From: Streptomyces carpinensis
GTDB taxonomy: Bacteria; Actinomycetota; Actinomycetes; Streptomycetales; Streptomycetaceae
Assembly (NCBI RefSeq): GCF_002154505.1
Contig: NZ_MUBM01000298.1
Span: 1 to 35,571, forward strand
Direction of reading: 5' to 3'
Length of the DNA: 35,571 bases
Shown: positions 7,266 through 16,100 of the stretch, piece by piece
How positions within the stretch are numbered: the first letter of the stretch is position 1
Layout of the letters: each line of letters begins with the position of its first letter
Notes under the pieces: generated by a model
The model's input: only the letters and a program-made list of their open reading frames with translations
What the model was told of the DNA's origin: nothing
The model's database searches: none
Made by a program: the position numbers and the translations under genes

Positions 7266-8378
7266 CTACTGCTCCTCCGGTACGCGTGGCGGGCTGACGG
7301 TCGTGCGCGGGGAGCGCCGCTGGGACGAGGTGCGCACGATCAGCTCGGTCGGTATGACCTGCTCGACCGGGTGGTCCGAGGCGACCCCCTCGATCGCGTC
7401 GATGAGCAGTTGGACCACCGCCGTGCCGATGCGGCGCGGCTTCAGGGAGAGCGTGGTGATGGGCGGCTCGGTGTTGGCGTACACCGTGGACTCACTGCAG
7501 CAGACCAGCAGCAGGTCGTCGGGGACGCGCAGGCCGTAGCGGCGGGCGGCGGCGAGCAGGTCGGTGCCGTTCGGGTCGAACAGCCCGTAGACGGCGTCCG
7601 GCCGGTCGGGGCGGGCCAGCAGCCGGTCGGCGGCGACGGCGCCCGCGCACGGGTCGTGGGCGGGGTACGCCTCGTACACCGGGTCCTGGCCGACCCGCTC
7701 GCACCAGTGCAGGTAGGCGGTGGTCGACAGGTGTGTGTAGGTGTCCGTGGTGGTGCCGGTGAGCAGGCCGATGCGGCGAGCGCCGGCCTCGGCGAGGTGG
7801 TCGAGGATGTCGAGCACGGCCGCCTCGTGGTCGTTGTCCACCCAGGCGGTGACCGGGAGCGAGCCGGCCGGGCGGCCGTCGCTGACCACCGGTAGACCCT
7901 GCCGGACCAGTTCGCTGACGACCGGGTCCTGGTCGGAGGGGTCGATGACGACCGTGCCGTCCAGGGCGACGTTCGACCACACGTCGTGGCGTGAGGTCGC
8001 GGGGAGGATCACGAGGGCGTAGCCGCGGGCGAGCGCGGCGGAGGTGGCGGCACGGGCCATCTCGGCGAAGTACGCGAACTCGGTGAAGGTGAAAGGTTCA
8101 TCCCCGTACGTCGTCACGGTCAGGCCGATGAGGCCCGACTTGCCGGTACGGAGGGTGCGAGCGGCGGCCGAGGGGCGGTACCCCAGCCGGTCGGCGACCT
8201 CGCGGACATGGCGTCGGGTGGCGTCCGGGAGCCGGCCCTTGCCGTTGAGGGCGTCGGAGACGGTCGTGATGGAGACTCCGGCGGCGGCGGCCACGTCTCT
8301 GATGCCCGCCCGGCCCGGCCGGCTGCCTCGACGTGAGGTTTCCGCGCGGCTCACCTGGTGCTTCCCTGCTGCTGTCAT
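7266..8378 (-). CDS. LacI-family transcriptional regulator
   Basis: The product has 370 residues. The N-terminal helix-turn-helix reads IRDVAAAAGVSITTVSDALN, followed by the hinge helix region (GYRPSAAARTLRTGKSGLIG) typical of LacI/GalR repressors. Residues about 80-350 form the periplasmic-binding-protein-like effector domain, so the ligand is probably a sugar or sugar derivative; I see no transporter or catabolic genes beside it to name it. The ATG at 8378 has no good ribosome site. TACTAT at 8393-8388 could be a -10 box placing the transcript start near the ATG, so the message may be leaderless. An inverted repeat at 8419-8434 upstream could be its own operator. Confidence 0.9.
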   Translation of the reverse strand: MTAAGKHQVSRAETSRRGSRPGRAGIRDVAAAAGVSITTVSDALNGKGRLPDATRRHVREVADRLGYRPSAAARTLRTGKSGLIGLTVTTYGDEPFTFTEFAYFAEMARAATSAALARGYALVILPATSRHDVWSNVALDGTVVIDPSDQDPVVSELVRQGLPVVSDGRPAGSLPVTAWVDNDHEAAVLDILDHLAEAGARRIGLLTGTTTDTYTHLSTTAYLHWCERVGQDPVYEAYPAHDPCAGAVAADRLLARPDRPDAVYGLFDPNGTDLLAAARRYGLRVPDDLLLVCCSESTVYANTEPPITTLSLKPRRIGTAVVQLLIDAIEGVASDHPVEQVIPTELIVRTSSQRRSPRTTVSPPRVPEEQ

Positions 8379-8418
8379 GGCGAGCCGATAGTAGGGCTCA
8401 TGCGGTGGGGTAGTGCGG

Positions 8419-8434
8419 ACGCATATGCATGCGT
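8419..8434. promoter_or_regulatory. Inverted repeat, candidate operator of the LacI-family gene
   Basis: ACGCAT and ATGCGT flank a 4-bp spacer, 41 bp upstream of the regulator start. LacI-family repressors usually bind such palindromes and often control themselves. A second small inverted repeat, GTTGA-TGC-TCAAC, lies at 8459-8471. Assignment is inference from position. Confidence 0.35.
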
Positions 8435-8642
8435 TGACAGGCACGTTTCTGCATGGTCGTTGATGCTCAACTACCTTAGAAAACAAGTAAGTTATGCGTT
8501 GTGATGCCAGGACATGATGTGGTGGCGCGTGTGGACCTGGCGAGTCTGTGAGGTCTCGAAGAGGTCTCAACTCACCTTCACGGGGGATGCGCGCCACGGC
8601 GCGAGCCACCGGCGCGTAGATATATGTGTGACGCGCCCCCTA

Positions 8643-8678
8643 ATTCGTACATATTCGTACGCTGATGCCGCTGATGCC
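8643..8678. repeat. Short tandem repeats upstream of hisC
   Basis: ATTCGTAC occurs at 8643 and 8653 (10-bp period) and is followed by GCTGATGCC twice in tandem (8661-8678). They lie 120-160 bp before hisC in the 420-bp gap between the divergent lacI-type and hisC genes. The rest of that gap holds a relatively AT-rich patch (8460-8510) and a possible -10 box TAAGGT at 8753; no gene is seen in it. Confidence 0.5.
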
Positions 8679-8799
8679 TATGTGACAGAGGAGGTCGGGG
8701 ACCGGGCGGGAGTGATGGCTCCCGACCCATACGCACGGGCGCCCAATCCTCATAAGGTGTGCAGTATTGGAAGCCGGTGTGGCCCTGAGGAGGACTGTG

Positions 8800-9879
8800 G
8801 TGAGCGAGATGAGCCCGAAGCTGCGCGCCGAGCTGGAGGGTATCCCCACCTACAAGCCGGGCAAGCCCGCCGCGGCAGACGGTCCGGCGGCGTACAAGCT
8901 GTCCTCCAACGAGAACCCGTACCCGCCGCTGCCGGGCGTCATGGAGACGGTGACGGCCGCCGCCTGCTCCTTCAACCGGTACCCGGACATGGCGTGCACC
9001 GCCCTGACCAGCGAGCTGGCCGAGCGCTTCGGGGTACCGGCCGCTCACGTGGCCACCGGCACCGGCTCCGTCGGTGTCGCCCAGCAGCTGATCCAGGCCA
9101 CCAGCGGCCCCGGTGACGAGGTCATGTACGCCTGGCGGTCCTTCGAGGCCTATCCGATCATCACGCAGATCAGTGGTGCCGCATCGGTGAAGGTGCCGCT
9201 GACGCCGGGCGATGTGCACGACCTGGACGCGATGGCGGACGCGGTCACCGACCGCACCCGGCTGATCTTCGTCTGCAACCCGAACAACCCGACCGGCACG
9301 GTGGTCCGTCGGGCCGAGCTGGAACGCTTCCTCGACCGGGTGCCCGGCGATGTGCTGGTGGTGCTCGACGAGGCCTACCGCGAGTTCATCCGCGACACCG
9401 AGGTGCCGGACGGCGTGTCGCTGTACCGCGAGCGGCCGAACGTCTGTGTGCTACGTACCTTCTCCAAGGCCTACGGCCTCGCCGGGCTGCGGGTGGGCTT
9501 CGCGATCGCCCATGAGCCGGTGGCGGCGGCGCTGCGCAAGACGGCGGTGCCCTTCGGTGTGAGCCAGTTGGCGCAGGAGGCGGCGATCGCCTCGCTGCGT
9601 GCCGAGGACGAGCTGTTCGGCCGGGTGGGCTCGCTGGTGTGCGAGCGGACGCGCGTGGTCGACGCGCTGCGCGCACAGGGCTGGACGGTGCCCGAGACGC
9701 AGGCCAACTTCGTGTGGCTGCGGCTGGGGGAGCGCACGGTCGCCTTCGCCCAGGCGTGTGAGCAGGCGGGCGTGGTCATCCGTCCGTTCCCGGGTGAGGG
9801 TGTACGGGTGACCATCGGGGAGACCGAGGCGAACGACATCTTCCTGAAGAGCGCGGAAGCGTTCCGCAAGGAGGCCTGA
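8800..9879 (+). CDS. hisC: Histidinol-phosphate / aromatic aminotransferase (HisC type)
   Basis: A PLP-dependent class I/II aminotransferase of 359 residues. It has the SSNENPYPPLP start motif of the HisC2/aromatic group, CNPNNPTGT, DEAYREF and the PLP-binding Lys223 in FSKAYGLAGLRVG. Such enzymes transaminate histidinol phosphate and, in many actinobacteria, phenylpyruvate or other aromatic keto acids. No his cluster is nearby, while pheA lies 20 kb away, so a role as aromatic aminotransferase is plausible. The GTG at 8800 is chosen because GAGGAGG lies 6 bp upstream; a longer form from TTG 8767 would lack a ribosome site. Confidence 0.88.
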   Translation: MSEMSPKLRAELEGIPTYKPGKPAAADGPAAYKLSSNENPYPPLPGVMETVTAAACSFNRYPDMACTALTSELAERFGVPAAHVATGTGSVGVAQQLIQATSGPGDEVMYAWRSFEAYPIITQISGAASVKVPLTPGDVHDLDAMADAVTDRTRLIFVCNPNNPTGTVVRRAELERFLDRVPGDVLVVLDEAYREFIRDTEVPDGVSLYRERPNVCVLRTFSKAYGLAGLRVGFAIAHEPVAAALRKTAVPFGVSQLAQEAAIASLRAEDELFGRVGSLVCERTRVVDALRAQGWTVPETQANFVWLRLGERTVAFAQACEQAGVVIRPFPGEGVRVTIGETEANDIFLKSAEAFRKEA

Positions 9880-9946
9880 GCGGCCGGCCCGGTCTGGCTC
9901 CGGTCTTCTGATCTCTTCCGGTTCTCGAGCGCGTCTCTCTTCCAGT

Positions 9947-9982
9947 CCTCGAGAGGTTCCACTAGCCCTCGAGAGGTTCCAC
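9947..9982. repeat. 16-bp direct repeat with 20-bp period at the pseudogene stop
   Basis: CCTCGAGAGGTTCCAC occurs at 9947-9962 and 9967-9982. The second copy encodes the last residues of the cyclophilin-like pseudogene and the first lies just past its stop codon. It looks like a short tandem duplication. The gap between hisC and the pseudogene (9880-9961) holds nothing else I can name. Confidence 0.8.
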
Positions 9983-10336
9983 GCGCACCGGGTCGCCGGC
10001 GCGCACCGTCGCCAGGCGGTGGGGGGTCGCCGTCGATCCGGCCGAGGACGTTGCACGGGCTCGCGAGGCGGCACTCGTCGCCTCGCGAGATCGGCGTGGG
10101 CCCGTACGGCAGGGCCAGCGCGTCACCGTCGATCCAGTAGGCGACCGTGCCGGGATCGACGACCTGCCGGGCGTCCGTTTCACATGTGACGGAGACGCCG
10201 GTGTCGAAGTAGACCTCCTCGCCCCAGGTTCGGGCCGTGGAGACCAGCGGCAGCTGCTTGGCGAGGGCCCGGGTGGTCGGGGTGTCGTCGAGGGTCGCGG
10301 TGAGGTGTCCCGCGGCCAGGAAATCCGTATCTGCAT
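9962..10336 (-). pseudogene. Cyclophilin-like fold protein (TM1367/DUF369 type) with two opposite frameshifts
   Basis: From ATG 10336 the frame reads MQIRISW, the usual start of this family. After Pro the family sequence continues one frame over as GHLTATLDDTPTTRALAKQL, then TWGEEVYFDTG, YWIDGDALALPYGPTP, SRGDECRLASP and NVLGRIDGD, all recognisable family motifs. The frame then shifts back at a six-G run on the plus strand (10021-10026) and ends as HRLATVRAGDPVRVEPLEG. One base is missing near 10313 and one extra lies in 10021-10026. Because the two cancel, a 124-codon open frame remains, but its middle is unrelated to the family. This is either a decayed gene or a double sequence error. The function of intact members is not well defined. 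Confidence 0.82.
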
Positions 10337-10345
10337 GAGGCGCAA

Positions 10346-10362
10346 TTCAACAATCTGTTGAA
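10346..10362. promoter_or_regulatory. Perfect palindrome upstream of the cyclophilin-like pseudogene
   Basis: TTCAACA and TGTTGAA (7-bp perfect arms) flank a 3-bp spacer, 10 bp before the pseudogene ATG on the minus strand. The shape suits a GntR-type repressor operator. No such regulator is encoded in the window, so the cognate factor is unknown. Confidence 0.45.
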
Positions 10363-10446
10363 GTCCTTGCCAAGGGCTTGACGTCGAGGCGAAGGGGGAC
10401 CCCCGGGTCCCGCGTCGAAAATCGGTGCGTCATAATTGCTTGTGAA

Positions 10447-10462
10447 TGTGAACGCGTTCACA
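10447..10462. promoter_or_regulatory. Rex operator of the cyd operon
   Basis: TGTGAACGCGTTCACA is a perfect 16-bp palindrome that matches the Rex operator known from S. coelicolor (TGTGAAC-N2-GTTCACA type), where Rex senses NADH/NAD+ and represses cydABCD when the ratio is low. It is about 85 bp upstream of cydA. A partial extra half-site, TTGTGAA, overlaps its left side. Confidence 0.93.
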
Positions 10463-10547
10463 AGCTAGTCCGATTGCTGCCTTGTTGTGTGGGACACACC
10501 GGGGCAAACCGCCGCCGTGACCACGGCGACGTAAGGAGAGTGACGAC

Positions 10548-12056
10548 GTGAACCTGGCTTTGGCGCCGGAGACACTGGCGCGCTGGCAGTTCGGCATCAC
10601 GACCGTCTACCACTTCCTGTTCGTTCCCCTGACGATCTCCCTGGCCGCCCTGACGGCCGGGCTGCAGACCGCCTGGGTGCGCACGGAGAAGGAGAAGTAC
10701 CTCAGAGCGACCAAGTTCTGGGGCAAGCTCTTCCTGATCAACATCGCCATGGGCGTGGTCACCGGCATCGTGCAGGAGTTCCAGTTCGGCATGAACTGGT
10801 CGGACTACTCCCGCTTCGTAGGTGACATATTCGGTGCCCCGCTCGCCTTCGAGGCGCTGATCGCGTTCTTCTTCGAGTCCACGTTCATCGGGCTGTGGAT
10901 CTTCGGCTGGGACAAGCTCCCCAAGAAGATCCACCTGGCGTGCATCTGGATGGTGTCGCTCGGCACGATCCTCTCGGCGTACTTCATCCTCGCGGCCAAC
11001 TCGTGGATGCAGCACCCCGTCGGCTACCGCATCAACAAGGCCAAGGGCCGCGCCGAACTCACCGACTTCTGGGCCGTCCTGACCCAGAACACCGCACTCA
11101 GCCAGGCCTTCCACACCCTCTCCGCGGCCTTCCTCACCGGTGGCGCCTTCATGGTCGGCATCGCCGCCTACCACCTCCTGCGCAAGAAGCACGTGCGCGC
11201 GATGAAGACCTCGCTGCGGCTGGGCCTGGTCACGGTCGCCATCGCCGGACTGCTCACCGCGGTCAGCGGTGACACCCTCGGCAAGGTCATGTTCAAGCAG
11301 CAGCCGATGAAGATGGCCGCCGCCGAGGCTCTGTGGGACGGACAGAAGCCGGCCCCGTTCTCGGTCTTCGCCTACGGCAACGTGGAGAAGGGCCACAACA
11401 CGGTCGCGATCGAGATACCCGGCCTGCTGTCCTTCCTGGCCGACGACAACTTCAGCTCCTACGTCCCCGGCATCAACGACGTCAACAAGGCCGAGCAGCA
11501 GAAGTACGGCCCCGGCGACTACCGGCCCAACATCCCCGTCACCTTCTGGGGCTTCCGCTGGATGATCGGATTCGGCATGGCGTCCTTCGCCATCGGCCTG
11601 GCCGGACTCTGGCTCACCCGCAAGAGGTTCATGCTGCCGCAGCATCTGAGGGTCGGCGAGGACGAGGTGCCGCACCTGGTCCTGTTCAAGAACAAGGCGC
11701 TCGGTCCGCAGCTGACGAGGTGGTACTGGCGGATAGCCATCTGGACCCTGGCCTTCCCGCTGATCGCCAACTCCTGGGGTTGGATCTTCACCGAGATGGG
11801 CCGTCAGCCGTGGGTCGTCTACGGCGTGCTGCAGACCCGGCACGCGGTCTCCCCCGGTGTCTCCCAGGGCGAGGTCCTCACCTCCATGACCGTCTTCACG
11901 CTGCTCTACGCCATCCTCGCCGTCGTCGAGGTGAAGCTGCTCGCGAAGTACGTCAAGGCCGGCCCGCCCGAACTCACGGAGGCCGACCTCAATCCGCCCA
12001 CGAAGATCGGCGGCGACGTCCGTGACGCCGACAAGCCGATGGCCTTCTCGTACTAG
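10548..12056 (+). CDS. cydA: Cytochrome bd oxidase subunit I
   Basis: CydA is the haem-carrying subunit of cytochrome bd, a membrane quinol oxidase with high oxygen affinity. The 502-residue sequence starts ALAPETLARWQFGITTVYHF, typical of the family, has about nine membrane helices and contains the conserved GRQPW motif at 418-422. The loop between helices 6 and 7 is short, which is the form usual in actinobacteria. The GTG at 10548 is preceded by AAGGAG at 9 bp. It is first in the operon cydA-cydB-cydDC, with 18 bp to cydB, downstream of a Rex operator, so expression should rise under oxygen limitation. Confidence 0.97.
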   Translation: MNLALAPETLARWQFGITTVYHFLFVPLTISLAALTAGLQTAWVRTEKEKYLRATKFWGKLFLINIAMGVVTGIVQEFQFGMNWSDYSRFVGDIFGAPLAFEALIAFFFESTFIGLWIFGWDKLPKKIHLACIWMVSLGTILSAYFILAANSWMQHPVGYRINKAKGRAELTDFWAVLTQNTALSQAFHTLSAAFLTGGAFMVGIAAYHLLRKKHVRAMKTSLRLGLVTVAIAGLLTAVSGDTLGKVMFKQQPMKMAAAEALWDGQKPAPFSVFAYGNVEKGHNTVAIEIPGLLSFLADDNFSSYVPGINDVNKAEQQKYGPGDYRPNIPVTFWGFRWMIGFGMASFAIGLAGLWLTRKRFMLPQHLRVGEDEVPHLVLFKNKALGPQLTRWYWRIAIWTLAFPLIANSWGWIFTEMGRQPWVVYGVLQTRHAVSPGVSQGEVLTSMTVFTLLYAILAVVEVKLLAKYVKAGPPELTEADLNPPTKIGGDVRDADKPMAFSY

Positions 12057-12074
12057 GCCGAGGGAGGCACAGTC

Positions 12075-13079
12075 ATGGAACTGCACGACGTCTGGTTCAT
12101 CCTCATAGCCGTCCTGTGGACCGGCTACTTCTTCCTGGAGGGCTTCGACTTCGGGGTCGGTGTCCTCACCAAGCTGCTCGCCCGGAACCGGCCGGAGAAG
12201 CGGGTTCTGATCAACACCATCGGGCCGGTGTGGGACGGCAACGAGGTCTGGCTGCTCAGCGCCGGTGGAGCGACCTTCGCCGCCTTCCCCGAGTGGTACG
12301 CCACGCTCTTCTCGGGCTTCTACCTGCCGCTGCTGGTCATCCTGGTCTGTCTGATCGTGCGGGGCGTCGCCTTCGAGTACCGGGCCAAGCGGCCCGAGGA
12401 GAACTGGCAGCGCAACTGGGAGAACGCGATCTTCTGGTGCTCGCTGATCCCCGCGTTCCTGTGGGGCGTGGCCTTCGGCAACATCGTGCGCGGCGTGCGG
12501 ATCGACCGGAACCTCGAGTACGTCGGCACCATCGGCGACCTGCTCAACCCGTACGCGCTCCTCGGCGGCCTGGTCACGCTGACGCTGTTCACCTTCCACG
12601 GTGCGGTGTTCACGGCGCTGAAGACCGTCGGCGACATTCGGGAGCGGGCGCGCAGGCTGGCCCTGCGTGTGGGTCTCGTGACGGCGGTCGTGGCTCTGGC
12701 CTTCCTGCTGTGGACGCAGGCCCACTCGGGCAACGGCCGAAGCCTGGTGGCGCTGGTCGTGGCGGTGGTGGCCTTGGTGGCCGCGCTGGTGGCCAATCAG
12801 ATGGGGCGGGAAGGGTGGTCGTTCGGCCTGTCCGGCGTCACCATCGTGGCCGCCGTGGCGATGCTCTTCCTGTCGCTCTTCCCGAACGTCATGCCGTCCA
12901 CGCTCGATGCGGACTGGAGCCTGACGGTCACCAACGCCTCGTCCAGCCCCTACACCCTGAAGATCATGACCTGGTGTGCCGGGATCGCCACGCCGATCGT
13001 CCTGCTCTACCAGGGGTGGACGTACTGGGTGTTCCGCAAGCGGATCGGCACGCAGCACATAGCCGAGGCCGCGCACTGA
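12075..13079 (+). CDS. cydB: Cytochrome bd oxidase subunit II
   Basis: CydB is the second membrane subunit of cytochrome bd. The 334-residue product has the family start VWFILIAVLWTGYFFLEGFD and the GPVWDGNEVWL motif, with eight or nine hydrophobic helices. GGGAGG lies 8 bp before the ATG. It follows cydA by 18 bp and precedes cydDC by 51 bp. The short gap to cydDC contains a parS palindrome inside a larger hairpin, so full-length transcription into cydDC may be attenuated there. Confidence 0.97.
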   Translation: MELHDVWFILIAVLWTGYFFLEGFDFGVGVLTKLLARNRPEKRVLINTIGPVWDGNEVWLLSAGGATFAAFPEWYATLFSGFYLPLLVILVCLIVRGVAFEYRAKRPEENWQRNWENAIFWCSLIPAFLWGVAFGNIVRGVRIDRNLEYVGTIGDLLNPYALLGGLVTLTLFTFHGAVFTALKTVGDIRERARRLALRVGLVTAVVALAFLLWTQAHSGNGRSLVALVVAVVALVAALVANQMGREGWSFGLSGVTIVAAVAMLFLSLFPNVMPSTLDADWSLTVTNASSSPYTLKIMTWCAGIATPIVLLYQGWTYWVFRKRIGTQHIAEAAH

Positions 13080-13087
13080 GTCCGACC

Positions 13088-13115
13088 GGGGTGTGTTTCA
13101 CGTGAAACGCACCCC
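13088..13115. terminator. 28-bp inverted repeat after cydB, built around a parS site
   Basis: GGGGTG and CACCCC extend the parS palindrome at 13095-13108, with a single T-G wobble at 13094/13109. The resulting RNA hairpin would have no loop outside the palindrome centre and no T-run, so it could be a weak terminator or only a DNA site. Confidence 0.5.
13095..13108. promoter_or_regulatory. parS site (perfect), ParB centromere element
   Basis: GTTTCACGTGAAAC matches the 14-bp Streptomyces parS consensus exactly. Such sites cluster on both sides of oriC and nucleate ParB complexes for chromosome segregation. This one is 38 bp from the next perfect site. Confidence 0.9.
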
Positions 13116-13130
13116 TCTGGACCGAAGGGC

Positions 13131-16100
13131 ATGTTTCACGTGAAACCGATCGATTCGCGTCTCCTCCACTACGCCAGGGCCACCCGGCTCTTCCTGATGG
13201 CCGTCGTCGGCCTGGGGGCCCTGGGCGCGGGCCTTGTCATCGCGCAGGCCATGCTCATCGCACAGGTGGTGGTCGGCGCCTTCCAACACCGGATGACGGT
13301 CGGCGAACTCCGTACTCCCCTGTTGCTGTTGGTGGCCGTCGCCTGCGGGCGCGCGCTGGTCTCCTGGCTCACCGAGCTTGCCGCGCACCGGGCGAGCGCG
13401 GCGGTGAAGTCCGAACTGCGCGGCCGGTTGCTGGACCGCGCGGCGGCGCTGGGACCCGGATGGCTGAGCGGGCAGCGGACCGGCTCACTGGTCGCGCTGG
13501 CGACACGGGGTGTCGACGCCCTGGACGACTACTTCTCGCGCTATCTGCCGCAGTTGGGGCTCGCGGTGGTCGTCCCCGTGGCAGTGCTGGCGCGGGTCGT
13601 CACCGAGGACTGGGTGTCGGCGGCCATCATCGTCGGCACCCTCCCGCTCGTCCCCGTCTTCATGATGCTGATCGGCTGGGCCACGCAGTCCCACATGGAC
13701 CGCCAGTGGCGGCTGCTGTCCCGGCTCTCCGGGCACTTCCTGGACGTGGTGGCGGGCCTGCCGACCCTGAAGGTCTTCGGCCGCGCCAAGGCGCAGGCGG
13801 CGTCGATCCGGCGCATCACCGGCGAGTACCGGCGCGCGACCATGCGCACCCTGCGGATCGCGTTCCTGTCCTCCTTCGCACTGGAGCTGCTGGCCACGCT
13901 GTCGGTGGCCCTGGTCGCCGTGACGATCGGCATGCGGCTCGTGAGCGGGGAGATGGACCTGTACATCGGCCTGGTCATCCTCGTCCTCGCGCCGGAGGCC
14001 TACCTGCCGCTGCGCCAGGTCGGTGCGCAGTACCACGCCGCTGCGGAGGGACTGGCGGCCGCCGAGGAGATCTTCGCCGTGCTGGAGACACCGCTGCCGG
14101 AGTCCGGCACGGCGGCCGTCTCCTCCGGAGCGCTGGCCTTCGAGAGCGTGAGCGTCCGCTATCCCGGACGATCCGTGGACGCCGTGACCAAGGTGTCGTT
14201 CGCCGTGCGGCCGGGGGAGACGGTCGCGCTCGTCGGGCCGAGCGGCGCCGGCAAGTCGACACTGCTGAACGTCCTGCTGGGCTTCGTCCGGCCCACCGGA
14301 GGCCGGGTGCGCGTCGGGAGCGCCGATCTCGCCGACCTCGACCTGGAGCAGTGGCGGTCGCTCATCGCCTGGGTGCCACAGCGGCCGCACCTGTACGCCG
14401 GGACGATCGCCGAGAACGTACGGCTGGCACGGCCCGACGCGGACGAGAGCGCCGTACGCGGGGCGCTGGCCGACGCCGGTGCGCTGGAGTTCGTCGACGC
14501 CCTGCCGGGCGGAGCGGAGACCGTGCTCGGAGAGGACGGCGCCGGGCTCTCCGCAGGGCAGCGGCAGCGGCTCGCGCTCGCGCGTGCCTTCCTCGCGGAC
14601 CGGCCGGTCCTGCTGCTCGACGAACCGACCGCCGCGCTGGACGGAGCGACGGAGGCCGAGGTCGTGGAGGCGGTACGGCGGCTGTCGGCCGCGCGGACGG
14701 TGCTGCTCGTCGTCCACCGGCCGGCTCTGCTGGGGGTCGCGGACCGGGTGGTGCGGCTGGACGGCGCCGAGTCGTCCGAGCCGGTGCGTGGCGCGGTGGT
14801 GCCCGCGAGCCGTCCGGCATCTCCGGCGGAGGCGGTGCCCGAAGACGTCCCGGTACCGGGCGGTGCACCCGGGAACGAGCCTGGACGGAGGGCAGGCAGC
14901 GTCCTCGCCCGGGTCCGTGCGATGTCCGGCCCCCGGCGTGGTCGCCTCGCCCTCGCCCTGCTCCTCGGCAGCCTCGCCCTCGGCAGCGCCGTCGGACTCA
15001 TGGCCACCTCCGGCTGGCTCATCTCCCGGGCTTCGCAGCATCCGCCCGTCCTCTACCTGATGGTGGCCGTCACGGCGACACGGGCCTTCGGTATCGGCCG
15101 GGCGGTGTTCCGGTACGCCGAACGGCTGGTGTCCCATGACGCGGTGCTGCGGATGCTCGCGGACACGCGAGTGGCCGTCTACCGGCGCCTGGAGCGGCTC
15201 GCACCCGCCGGGCTGCACCGACTGCGCAGGGGGGATCTGCTGACGCGGCTCGTCGCCGACGTGGACGCGCTGCAGGACTACTGGCTGCGCTGGCTGCTGC
15301 CCGCAGGTGCGGCACTGACGGTGTCCGTCGCCTCCGTCGCCTTCACCACCTGGCTGCTGCCCGAGGCAGGTGCCGTGCTCGCCGCCGGGCTGCTCGCCGC
15401 CGGCGCCGGTGTCCCGCTGGTCACCGGTGCGGTGGCCCGCCGTGCCGAGCGGCGGCTGGCCCCCGCACGCGGCGCCCTCGCGACCCGGGTGACCGACCTG
15501 CTGACCGGGACCGCCGAACTGACGGTCGCCGGTGCGCTGCCCGCCCGTGCCGCCGAGGCGCGGCTGGCCGACAGCGCGCTCACCCGGATCGCCTCGCGCG
15601 CGGCCACCGCCACCGCGCTCGGTGACGGGCTCACCGCTCTGGTCTCCGGGCTGACCGTCGCGGCGGCGGCCCTCGTCGGCGCCCAGGCGGTCGTCGACGG
15701 GCGGCTGGGCGGGGTGGCCATGGCCGTCGTGGTCCTCACTCCGCTGGCCGCCTTCGAAGCGGTCCTCGGCTTGCCGCTCGCCGTGCAGTACCGGCAGCGG
15801 GTGCGCCGCAGCGCGGAGCGCGTGCAGGAGGTGCTGGACGCACCCGAGCCCGTCCGCGAGCCCGAGCGGCCCCGGCAGGCGCCCATCTCGCCGTTCCCGC
15901 TCACCGTCAGGGATCTGACGGCCCGGCACGCGGCGCAGGAGCGGGACGCGCTCGCCGGGCTGGAGCTGACCCTGGAGATGGGCCGAAGGGTGGCCGTGGT
16001 CGGGCCGTCCGGATCCGGCAAGACGACGCTCGCACAGGTGCTGCTGCGATTCCTCGATCCGAGGGCGGGCACCTATACGCTCGGTGGTGTCGACGCCTGC

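Noticed and set aside
10179..10192. GTTTCACATGTGAC as a parS site
   Set aside because: Three mismatches to the consensus, inside the pseudogene; not counted.
10458..13076. Long open frame (872 codons) on the minus strand opposite cydA and cydB
   Set aside because: It is the antisense shadow of GC-rich codons, rich in Asp, Glu, Arg and Gly without domains; cydA and cydB on the plus strand are certain.
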